5,563 nt of DNA from Planctomycetaceae bacterium (GCA_021371965.1 JAJFVE010000146.1:1-5563), one strand, 5' to 3'; numbered from the stretch's first letter, positions 1 to 5,520 are shown. Program-made: numbers and translations. Notes: generated from the sequence alone by a model not told the origin.

Positions 1-2
1 GA

Positions 3-30
3 GAGTTGTGAGTTGTGAGTTGTGAGTTGT
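3..30. repeat. Tandem heptamer repeat (GAGTTGT x4)
   Basis: Four exact head-to-tail copies of GAGTTGT fill this stretch. The complementary sequence ACTCACAACT occurs at 59-68, so the array could pair with it as a stem of about 10 bp. It lies downstream of the stop codon of the membrane-protein gene, at the window edge, so its full extent is unknown. It looks like a microsatellite-type intergenic repeat. No terminator with a T-tract and no coding potential is apparent. Confidence 0.9.
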
Positions 31-44
31 GTCCCTCACTCACC

Positions 45-101
45 ACTCACCACACACCACTCACAACTGCTTTACTCACCACACACCACTGACAACTGCT
101 T
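45..101. repeat. Two 28-bp direct repeats, period 29
   Basis: The blocks 45-72 and 74-101 are identical except for one position (C62 versus G91). Each starts ACTCACCACACACCACT and ends ACAACTGCTT. They sit just beyond the 3' end of the membrane-protein gene (stop codon at 105-107). The ACTCAC/CACAAC content is the complement of the heptamer array at 3-30, so the whole 1-101 stretch is a repeat-rich intergenic spacer. With only two copies and no 25-40 bp unique spacers it is not a CRISPR array. Function unknown. Confidence 0.9.
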
Positions 102-104
102 GGG

Positions 105-2360
105 CTACTTCACCGCGTGGATCTGAATCCAGTGCTCGAGCGTTGCGGGAATCGGCAGGTTGCTGGCCGCTCGCACGCCCGGCAGCGCCAGGCTGATCGG
201 CGCGATCGCCGGCCAGTCGCGATAGTAATCCTCGGTCGCCACCGCTTGCAGTCCGCTGCGCCACTGCGGCCAGGCCGCCACCTCGGCCGGCCCGACCAGC
301 AGCAGGTCCACCTGCCGCTGCGGGCCCAACTGCACCATCGCCCACGACGAGCCCACCGCCTCGTGGAAGGTCTTCACCACGGCGATAGCCGCGGCGATGT
401 TCCCGCTGTCGCATGAGGTCCGCAGCACCACCACGCCATTGGCGTGAACCCGCCCGCGGCAGCGGCGCAGCGTCTGATAGTTGAAGCACCGCCACGCCGC
501 GGGCTGGTCTGCCGGAAGGGGCGAGATGAATGCCCCGTCGTAGCGTTCCATGGCCGCACCCGTCAGCGCCGCCTGCAGGAAGTCGCGCTCGCTGCCGCGA
601 ACGAGCGCTTCCTGCCAAATGCCGGAGGGTACCGCTGCAGCCTCGGCAAGGAACGCTCCGACCATGCCGCTGGTGGACGCCGGATTGGCGGGGCGCGAAG
701 TCGCCACGCGATGGGGCACCGCCGCCGGATCGGCTGTCGACTGCACCATCGAGACTCGCATCGGGACCCTCTGCAGCGGAAAGTCGTCGCGACTGCCTCG
801 CACGATCCACCATCGCCCGCGATGGCCTGGGTTGTCGCTGTCGCGCCCGGACGTGCCGGTCATCAGGTTCACCACCGCTGCCGTCAGGGCCTCGCTGTGC
901 CAGGTCTTGCCGGTGGGAAGATAGCTGACATCCTGCCCGCCCTCGTAGGTGGAAAGCGACGTCAGCCACACGCCAACGGTGACCGGCCCGCCGCGCCCCC
1001 GCATGCCGGAGGCGGCACAGTCAAATCCTGCCGCCGCCGCCGCAAGCAGCACCGGCAGCCAGAACGCCCAGGCCCCCACGGCGATGAGCTTCCGCCGCAT
1101 CGCCGCGGCGATCAACCACGCGATGCACGCCGTCGCGACGGCGGCGATCAAGACCCACCCGCCGGACGGCAGCGACGCGGCCAGCGAGTACGACAGCACG
1201 CCTGCTCCGCCGCCGGCGGCCACCGGGCCCGCCAACTGCTCGACCCGCCCGCCGCAGCGCATGAAGTTCCGCTGGCGCGCCGTCAGCACGCACGCCGTCA
1301 GCATCGATAGCGGCAACTGCAACGCAACAGCCGTCAGGCCACAGACCCACATCGCCTCGTCCAGCAGCGCGGAGGCGACCATCAGGGTCGCTTGAATGAT
1401 CAGGATGGCCGCCGCCCCGGCGCCGGCTGCCAGTTCCTCGGCAGGGCCGATCTCGTCGCGCCGGCGGCGACTACACCACAGGCCCATCGCCAGCAAACCC
1501 AGCAGCCCCGCGGCCGCCAGCGCCTGTTCGCCGGTTCCCAGACCGAGCAAATCCTCCAGGAATCGCAGTTGCACGAGCATGCCGGCCACAACCGCGCCCG
1601 CGACGAGTGCCGCGCCCAGTCGCAGCCGGCGCGAGAGCGGCGCGGGCACGATGATGTGCCGCGCCGATCCGTCGGCCTGCCGCTGCTGGAAGAGGGCCAC
1701 CGTCGCCAACAGCGCCGACAGAGCGGCCAGGGCGGCCATGCCCAGAATGTTGACGCCCAGGATGAAGAGCGCCCCGAAGGTCACGATCGCCGCGGCCAGG
1801 GCGACGACCCAATCGCCCATCAACCCGCCGAAGCATGCGCCGGGCGTCTCGCAGCGCACCAGGCGACCGGCCCCCAGCGTCACGGCCATCCCCAGCCCCA
1901 TTGGCAGCATGCCCGCACAGGCGATCGCCAGCTTGACAGCCGTCCAGCCCAGCGGGGTCCAGAGCATGCCCGCGCACAGCCTGTACGCCAGCACCGCCCC
2001 GCCATAGATCGCCAGTGTGCTCAGCACCCCGCCCAGCAGCGCCAGCGCCGCCGAGGCAGCGATCACGGTCGCAGCCGCCGCGTGCCCGGCCGCGCCGCTG
2101 CTGACGCGCTGCTGCACGAAGGCCCTGACCGCCTTACCCCGCCCGCGGCGCTCTAGCAGCCGCTGCAGCCATCGACCCATCGCAAAGGGCCCCTGGATCG
2201 CAGCGCCCAGCGCCAGCAGCGTGGCCGCCAGGATCATCAGCGCCGAACCGCCGCTGGTGTCGAACGCCCAGCCCCACAGCACGCACAGGCACGCCGTCCA
2301 GAACATCAGCACCGCCGGCAGAACGATGCACACGAGCTTTTCGACCACGGCCCGCTTCAT
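105..2360 (-). CDS. Polytopic membrane protein with degenerate spermidine-synthase-like C-terminal domain
   Basis: A 751-residue protein. Residues 1-445 are strongly hydrophobic, with roughly 11-13 predicted membrane segments (for example about 10-30, 38-60, 98-125, 143-163, 183-223, 246-264, 280-296, 312-333, 339-360, 400-420, 424-444). Residues 150-223 (MLPMGLGMAVTLGAGRLV, then GxLMGDWVVAL and LGVNILG) resemble the 'LLP..LMGATLPL' and 'N.LGA' stretches of the membrane part of fused MFS/spermidine-synthase proteins. The soluble tail at about 446-751 resembles the end of an aminopropyltransferase fold: YDGAFISPLP (607-616), then FNYQTLRR and a GVVVLR strand (642-647). The glycine-rich nucleotide-binding motif and the acidic catalytic residues of real spermidine synthases are not visible, so I infer a non-catalytic or repurposed domain. 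The ATG overlaps the birA stop, and no Shine-Dalgarno precedes it, suggesting coupled translation. Reading frame is secure; family assignment is tentative. Confidence 0.75.
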   Translation of the reverse strand: MKRAVVEKLVCIVLPAVLMFWTACLCVLWGWAFDTSGGSALMILAATLLALGAAIQGPFAMGRWLQRLLERRGRGKAVRAFVQQRVSSGAAGHAAAATVIAASAALALLGGVLSTLAIYGGAVLAYRLCAGMLWTPLGWTAVKLAIACAGMLPMGLGMAVTLGAGRLVRCETPGACFGGLMGDWVVALAAAIVTFGALFILGVNILGMAALAALSALLATVALFQQRQADGSARHIIVPAPLSRRLRLGAALVAGAVVAGMLVQLRFLEDLLGLGTGEQALAAAGLLGLLAMGLWCSRRRRDEIGPAEELAAGAGAAAILIIQATLMVASALLDEAMWVCGLTAVALQLPLSMLTACVLTARQRNFMRCGGRVEQLAGPVAAGGGAGVLSYSLAASLPSGGWVLIAAVATACIAWLIAAAMRRKLIAVGAWAFWLPVLLAAAAAGFDCAASGMRGRGGPVTVGVWLTSLSTYEGGQDVSYLPTGKTWHSEALTAAVVNLMTGTSGRDSDNPGHRGRWWIVRGSRDDFPLQRVPMRVSMVQSTADPAAVPHRVATSRPANPASTSGMVGAFLAEAAAVPSGIWQEALVRGSERDFLQAALTGAAMERYDGAFISPLPADQPAAWRCFNYQTLRRCRGRVHANGVVVLRTSCDSGNIAAAIAVVKTFHEAVGSSWAMVQLGPQRQVDLLLVGPAEVAAWPQWRSGLQAVATEDYYRDWPAIAPISLALPGVRAASNLPIPATLEHWIQIHAVK
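2357..2360 (-). promoter_or_regulatory. ATGA stop-start overlap coupling birA to the membrane-protein gene
   Basis: On the minus strand the bases read ATGA: the ATG starts the membrane protein and the TGA ends birA. The sequence just upstream (CGCCACGGTGCTGCG) has no Shine-Dalgarno match. The downstream start is therefore probably reached by ribosomes terminating on birA, which would fix the two proteins in one transcript and link their translation. Confidence 0.85.
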
Positions 2361-3319
2361 CGCAGCACCGTGGCGTCAGAGGCCGCCAGATGCACGCGCG
2401 TCCCGCCGTCGCACGCCAGAACCAGGCCCTCGAGCGGGCTGACATCCACCACGCGGCCGACGTATCGCTTGCCCGCGGCCTGCACCGTCACGCGAGTCTC
2501 GATCATGCCGCACCGTGCCAGCCACGAGCGGCGCAGGGCGTCGACGCGGCCTCGCGATATCAAGCCCACCCAATGGTCCAGCCGCCGCAGGAGGCTCCGC
2601 ATCACCTCGACCCGCTCGACGGCGTGCCCCAGCACGTCGCTCAGACACGCCGCACTCTGATCCACCTCGCCCGCGGCCGGGGCCGCATTGACGTTGATGC
2701 CGATGCCCGCCACCATGCACGCCACGGGGCGGCTATGCCGCTCGACCAGAACGCCGGCGAGCTTCGCGCCATCCAGCAACACGTCGTTGGGCCACTTCAA
2801 CTGGCACTGGACGCCGCACGCGTCGGCGACGGCCTCGGCGACAGCCAGCCCCGCCGCGATGGTCAGCGCCTCGTGGGGCACGAGCCCGCCGCTATCCAGC
2901 AGCAGCAGGCTGGTCAGCAGATTCTGACCAGCCGGGCTGACCCAGGTGCGCCCCCGCCGTCCGCGCCCGCGCCGCTGGCTCTCTGCCGTGACGGCCAAGC
3001 CGTCCGTGCCGCCCTGCCGCGCCGACGTCAGGGCCACGTCGTTGGTCGAATCTACCGCGTCGAAGCACAGCACACTGCGCCCCACGCGCGTCACACCCAG
3101 GTCGCGCTCGATCAGGCACCCGTCCAGCCGCACCGGCCGAGCCAGCCGCACGCCCTGGGCGGGGGAATCCTCGATCTGATGTCCGCGATGGCGAAGCTCC
3201 TCGATCGCCTCTGAGATTTTGGCCCGAGTGCAGCCAGCCCCGCGTGCGAGTTCTTCCAGCGAAAAGAAAACGTCACCCCGATCATAGAGAAGCGTCAGCA
3301 CCATGTCGGCAACTGTCAT
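2357..3319 (-). CDS. birA: Biotin--[acetyl-CoA-carboxylase] ligase, probable bifunctional biotin repressor
   Basis: A 320-residue cytosolic enzyme that makes biotinyl-AMP and transfers biotin to the lysine of biotin carboxyl carrier proteins. Residues 1-60 form a winged-helix DNA-binding domain (LEELARGAGCTRAKISEAIE as the helix-turn-helix), so it may also repress biotin genes, as in E. coli BirA. The catalytic core shows DSTND (90-94), the biotinyl-AMP loop GRGRRGRTW (118-126), KWPNDVLLDGAKLAGVLVE (175-193, with Lys186 matching the conserved catalytic-site lysine) and GIGINVN (205-211). A C-terminal SH3-like domain covers about 270-320. Length is normal for the two-function class (about 320). 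The start is the ATG at 3319; the frame stays open further upstream, but that extension overlaps nadC in another frame and has no similarity to the family. No strong Shine-Dalgarno is visible. It follows nadC by 118 bp and overlaps the next gene by 4 bp. Confidence 0.97.
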   Translation of the reverse strand: MTVADMVLTLLYDRGDVFFSLEELARGAGCTRAKISEAIEELRHRGHQIEDSPAQGVRLARPVRLDGCLIERDLGVTRVGRSVLCFDAVDSTNDVALTSARQGGTDGLAVTAESQRRGRGRRGRTWVSPAGQNLLTSLLLLDSGGLVPHEALTIAAGLAVAEAVADACGVQCQLKWPNDVLLDGAKLAGVLVERHSRPVACMVAGIGINVNAAPAAGEVDQSAACLSDVLGHAVERVEVMRSLLRRLDHWVGLISRGRVDALRRSWLARCGMIETRVTVQAAGKRYVGRVVDVSPLEGLVLACDGGTRVHLAASDATVLR

Positions 3320-3338
3320 GGCCGGAAGTGTACCGGCC
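3320..3338 (-). promoter_or_regulatory. Small inverted repeat abutting the birA start codon
   Basis: GGCCGG (3320-3325) and CCGGCC (3333-3338) form a 6-bp stem around a 7-base loop, ending directly against the birA ATG and occupying the place where a ribosome-binding site would be. It could hinder initiation when folded in RNA or act as a protein-binding site. It does not resemble the classical BirA operator (a TTGTAAACC-type dyad). The regulatory role is inference only. Confidence 0.35.
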
Positions 3339-3368
3339 TGCGCCGTGCGGAACAAGCTCCCCTGTTCT

Positions 3369-3442
3369 GTTAGCGGAGGGGCTTGCCCCGCCCGTTCGGC
3401 GGGTCGGGGAAACAACCGCGTCGAGCAAGCTCGACCGCTAAC
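3369..3442. repeat. Mirror-image palindromic element with GTTAGCGG ends
   Basis: The ends are a perfect 8-bp inverted repeat, GTTAGCGG (3369-3376) and CCGCTAAC (3435-3442). Just inside each end lies a hairpin: GGGG-CTTG-CCCC (3378-3389) on the left and TCGAG-CAAG-CTCGA (3421-3434) on the right. CAAG is the reverse complement of CTTG, so the two units are inverted copies with different but self-complementary stems. Between them a GC-rich hairpin (3386-3409: CCCCG/CGGGG outside, CCCG/CGGG inside, T3404 bulged) shares CCCC 3386-3389 with the left hairpin, so the two cannot form together. It fills most of the gap between nadC and birA and overlaps the last codons of nadC. There is no T-tract, so an ordinary intrinsic terminator is unlikely. 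Best described as a REP/BIME-like palindromic element. Confidence 0.8.
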
Positions 3443-4370
3443 AAGCAATATCCAGACCGATATCCACCGCCGGGGCCGAATGCGTGATGGCCCCGACGGC
3501 GATGCGCTCGACGCCGCTGCGCGCCACGTCGGCCACGCTTTGCAGCGTGATCCCGCCGCTGGCTTCCAGGGCGATCTTTCCCTTGAGGGCGGCCTTGTCG
3601 CGCATCGCCACCGCGCGGGCCATCTGCTCGATGGTGAAATTGTCCAACAGGATGATATCGACCGGCAACCGCAGCGCCTGTTCGAGTTGACCCAGGCTGT
3701 CGACTTCGACCTCGACAAACCCGCCGCCGGTGCCACGCACAACTCCGTTGTGCGTGTCCCCGATCTCGACACCCAGCCGCGCCCGCGCCGCATCGAGCCG
3801 CTCGCCCAGAGCCGCCAGGCCTTCACCGCCGGCAATCAGGGCCGCCAGGTGGTTGTCCTTGACGAGCACCGCGTCATAGAGCCCGCGGCGATGATTGCAT
3901 CCGCCGCCGGTTCGCACGGCGTACTTCTCCAGCTCGCGCCAGCCGGGGATCGTCTTGCGCGTATCGTAGATCGCCGCACCCGTTCCGGCGACCGCATCAA
4001 CGTACCGCCGCGTCGCCGTCGCCACGCCCGAGAGCCGTTGCAGGAAGTTCAGCGCCACGCGCTCGGCCGCAAACATCGCCCGCGCCGAGCCGGTCCACGT
4101 CGCCAGCACTGCCCCGCGTGCGGCCTTGTGCCCGTCGCTCATCAACACGCTGGTGGCAATCCCGGCGTCATACGCGGCCGCAATCTCGGCCAGGAACGCG
4201 CCGCCGCAGAGCACCAGTTCCTGCCGCGCAACAAAGTTCGCCGTCGCCCGAGCCGCGGCCGGGAGCAGGTCGCTCGTCACGTCGCCACGGCCGAAATCCT
4301 CCGCCTTGGCCATCGCCAATAACGTTCGGAAGTTCTCCAGCACGGATTGACTTACAGTGTTCATCTTCAT
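3438..4370 (-). CDS. nadC: Nicotinate-nucleotide pyrophosphorylase (quinolinate phosphoribosyltransferase)
   Basis: A 310-residue cytosolic enzyme that converts quinolinate and PRPP to nicotinate mononucleotide, CO2 and pyrophosphate in de novo NAD synthesis. Visible family blocks: EDFGRGDVTSDLL (24-36), ALNFLQRLSGVAT (106-118), DTRKTIPGWRELEKYAVRTG (136-155), GGCNHRRGLYDAVLVKDNH (156-174), VEVEVDSL (219-226), ILLDNF (240-245), LEASGGIT (268-275) and VGAITHSAPAVDIGLDI (292-308). Arg138, Lys139, His160, Arg161, Lys171, Glu222 and Asp243 fit the known active-site positions of the family. Lys171 to Glu222 is 51 residues instead of the usual roughly 29, pointing to an insertion around residues 200-218. 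The start is chosen as the ATG at 4370; the ATG at 4364 (two codons later) is an equal alternative, and a TTG at 4397 would run into a hairpin repeat. No clear Shine-Dalgarno. The stop TAG lies inside the palindromic element downstream. Confidence 0.96.
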   Translation of the reverse strand: MKMNTVSQSVLENFRTLLAMAKAEDFGRGDVTSDLLPAAARATANFVARQELVLCGGAFLAEIAAAYDAGIATSVLMSDGHKAARGAVLATWTGSARAMFAAERVALNFLQRLSGVATATRRYVDAVAGTGAAIYDTRKTIPGWRELEKYAVRTGGGCNHRRGLYDAVLVKDNHLAALIAGGEGLAALGERLDAARARLGVEIGDTHNGVVRGTGGGFVEVEVDSLGQLEQALRLPVDIILLDNFTIEQMARAVAMRDKAALKGKIALEASGGITLQSVADVARSGVERIAVGAITHSAPAVDIGLDIAC

Positions 4371-4395
4371 ATCCAGACGCTTGGACCCAACAGAC

Positions 4396-4508
4396 AAGCC
4401 GCTTCAGCGGCTTTCGTCCCGCCGAAGGCGGGCCTAGCCCCGGCGTTTACGCCGGGGTAGCCCACGATTGAGAGTTTTCTTTTCCCAGTCAGCCTGCTTC
4501 AGCAGGCT
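4396..4508 (+). repeat. Palindrome module A (loops TTCA, GAA, TTTA, TTCA)
   Basis: The hairpins in order are AAGCCGC-TTCA-GCGGCTT, CCCGCC-GAA-GGCGGG, CCCCGGCG-TTTA-CGCCGGGG and AGCCTGC-TTCA-GCAGGCT. Linkers are TCGT (4), CCTAG (5) and 33 bases. The third hairpin can be lengthened by CTA (4434-4436) pairing with TAG (4458-4460) if G4437 is bulged. A following GTAGCCCACGATTG (4458-4470) looks like the left arm of a further hairpin whose right arm is missing. Confidence 0.88.
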
Positions 4509-4514
4509 TACTAA

Positions 4515-4623
4515 AGCCCGCTGAAGCGGGCTCAAATAAAGAATTAGTTTGTGCTACCTTACCCAGAGCTAAAGCTCTGGGCTAAGCCGGCCTTCGGCCG
4601 GACCAAGGCCGCTGAAGCGGCCT
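4515..4623 (-). repeat. Palindrome module B (inverted partner of module A)
   Basis: Read on the minus strand the hairpins are AGGCCGC-TTCA-GCGGCCT, CCGGCC-GAA-GGCCGG, CCCAGAGC-TTTA-GCTCTGGG and AGCCCGC-TTCA-GCGGGCT, with linkers TGGT (4), CTTAG (5) and 29 bases. Loops, stem lengths and the first two linkers match module A exactly. The stems differ at seven base pairs, each with the matching change on the opposite arm. The first hairpin begins 19 bases past the hydrolase stop codon, so it would lie in that gene's 3' untranslated RNA. Confidence 0.88.
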
Positions 4624-4642
4624 CGAAAACCTCGCCAGAGAA

Positions 4643-5464
4643 TCAGCTTTGTTTCAGCAGCCCTCGGTATTTCATCCACGTCGCCAGCAGGCTCGTCCAG
4701 ATCGAATGCGGCTGGCCGTCGTCGCACATGCCCCATCCATGCCAGCCGCCCTGCAGGATGTGCATCTCCACCGGCACCTTGGCGGCCGTGCAGGCCTGGT
4801 AGTATACGACGCTGTTGGCCGGCGGCACGGCCGTGTCGTCCTGCGAGTGAACCAGGAACGTCGGCGGCGTGTCGGCCGTCACCATTCGCTCGTTGGACAG
4901 GCTCGCCTGCAGCGCCGCCGGCGGCGTCTTGCCGATGAGGTTCTCGCGCGAGCCAACGTGGCAGAACGGCTGCGTAAACGTGATGACCGGGTACACCAGC
5001 ACGGCGAAGTCCGGCCGGCAGCTTACGCGCTCGATCGCGTCGGCCGCCGAGGCATTGCCCGCATCAAAGTGCGTGCTGGCCGTCGAGGCCAAATGCCCGC
5101 CCGCCGAAAAGCCCATGATGCCGATCCGCGCCGGGTCAAGCCCAAGCGAGCCCGCACGGCTGCGAACGGTGCGGATGGCCCGCTGAGCATCCTGCAGCGG
5201 CGCCGGATGGCCGTACCCGCGCCCGGCATGGCGATACTCGAGCATGAACGCCGCCACGCCGATGGAGTTAAGCCACCGCGCCACCTGCACGCCCTCGTGA
5301 TCGGTAGCCAGCCCGCCATACCCCCCGCCGGGGCAGACGACGATGCTGGCGCCAACAGCAACCGAAGCCTCCGGCAGAAACGTCGTCAGCGTCGGCTTGT
5401 CGATAGCTTCACTACCCTTAGCGCCGGGCGCGCCGGCCGGCCAAAGCGGTTCCACGTTACTCAT
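4643..5464 (-). CDS. Alpha/beta-hydrolase fold esterase, acetyl-xylan-esterase-like
   Basis: A 273-residue alpha/beta-hydrolase. The oxyanion-hole segment is VCPGGGYGGLA (43-53), the nucleophile elbow is GFSAG (118-122, catalytic Ser120), the acid is in HSQDDTAVP (206-214, most likely Asp210) and the base is in GGWHGWG (239-245, His242), so the triad is complete. The stretch HPAPLQDAQRAIRTVRSRA (86-104) is typical of the Aes/BD-FAE-like esterases common in planctomycetes, which include acetyl-xylan and similar carbohydrate esterases; the substrate here cannot be read from sequence. No signal peptide or membrane segment is visible, so a cytoplasmic location is inferred. The start is the ATG at 5464 because TTGGAG lies 9 bases upstream; the in-frame ATG at 5500 has no such site. 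The gene is 272 bp upstream of nadC and is separated from it by the hairpin array, so it is probably its own transcription unit. Confidence 0.9.
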   Translation of the reverse strand: MSNVEPLWPAGAPGAKGSEAIDKPTLTTFLPEASVAVGASIVVCPGGGYGGLATDHEGVQVARWLNSIGVAAFMLEYRHAGRGYGHPAPLQDAQRAIRTVRSRAGSLGLDPARIGIMGFSAGGHLASTASTHFDAGNASAADAIERVSCRPDFAVLVYPVITFTQPFCHVGSRENLIGKTPPAALQASLSNERMVTADTPPTFLVHSQDDTAVPPANSVVYYQACTAAKVPVEMHILQGGWHGWGMCDDGQPHSIWTSLLATWMKYRGLLKQS

Positions 5465-5473
5465 AATGATGTT

Positions 5474-5479
5474 CTCCAA
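5474..5479 (-). promoter_or_regulatory. Shine-Dalgarno of the hydrolase gene
   Basis: On the minus strand TTGGAG is followed by nine bases and then the ATG at 5464. It is the only convincing ribosome-binding site in the window and decides the start in favour of 5464 over the upstream ATG at 5500. Confidence 0.75.
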
Positions 5480-5486
5480 GCACAGG

Positions 5487-5492
5487 ATTCTA
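5487..5492 (-). promoter_or_regulatory. Possible -10 box of the hydrolase gene
   Basis: The minus strand reads TAGAAT, five of six bases of the sigma-70 consensus TATAAT, placed so that transcription would begin just ahead of the TTGGAG ribosome-binding site. No good -35 hexamer is present at 16-18 bases upstream, so this is a weak candidate. If used, it would also exclude the ATG at 5500 from the mRNA. Confidence 0.2.
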
Positions 5493-5520
5493 CTGCGCAT
5501 GAGGAAGGTTGGGTAGTCGC

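Larger units (their letters stand above)
4396..4623. repeat. Eight-hairpin antisymmetric palindrome array
   Basis: This 228-bp block fills most of the 272-bp gap between the hydrolase stop and the nadC start. Eight perfect short hairpins are present: 4396-4413, 4418-4432, 4438-4457, 4491-4508, 4515-4532, 4562-4581, 4587-4601 and 4606-4623. The first four and last four are inverted versions of each other. The midpoints of three mirror pairs (1/8, 2/7, 3/6) all fall at 4509.5; the inner pair (4/5) falls at 4511.5. The middle linkers (4458-4490, 4533-4561) are clearly more AT-rich than the stems. There is no significant ORF and no T-tract terminator in the direction of the flanking genes. Candidates are a REP/BIME-like composite element, a transcribed structured RNA, or an mRNA-processing or stabilising element. 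Confidence 0.92.

Noticed and set aside
1..101. CRISPR array
   Set aside because: Repeats are only 7 bp, or two 28-bp copies separated by one base, with no unique spacers and no cas genes.
76..969. Long minus-strand ORF (297 codons) overlapping the membrane-protein tail
   Set aside because: Its product is a low-complexity Arg/Gly/Ala-rich translation of a GC-rich gene in another frame, lacks recognisable domains and overlaps a better-supported frame.
3320..3835. N-terminal extension of the birA frame up to a TTG
   Set aside because: The extension overlaps nadC in a different frame, has no biotin-ligase similarity, and the family's winged-helix domain starts at the ATG at 3319.
3303..4322. 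Plus-strand ORF of 339 codons across nadC
   Set aside because: It is antisense to a clearly identified nadC. The product is rich in Arg, His, Gln and Pro, typical of a shadow frame in high-GC DNA.
4371..4397. TTG start giving NadC nine more residues
   Set aside because: The upstream residues (MSVGSKRLD) are not typical of the family, the TTG has no ribosome-binding site and it lies in the first hairpin of the array.
4606..4623. Intrinsic terminator of the hydrolase gene
   Set aside because: The stem is good and well placed after the stop codon, but it is followed by TTGG rather than a T-tract. It is better explained as one member of the hairpin array, though it could still affect mRNA ends.
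4551..4802. Plus-strand ORF of 83 codons spanning the hairpin array and the hydrolase end
   Set aside because: Half of it is palindromic repeat and the other half is antisense to the hydrolase. No ribosome-binding site or recognisable domain.
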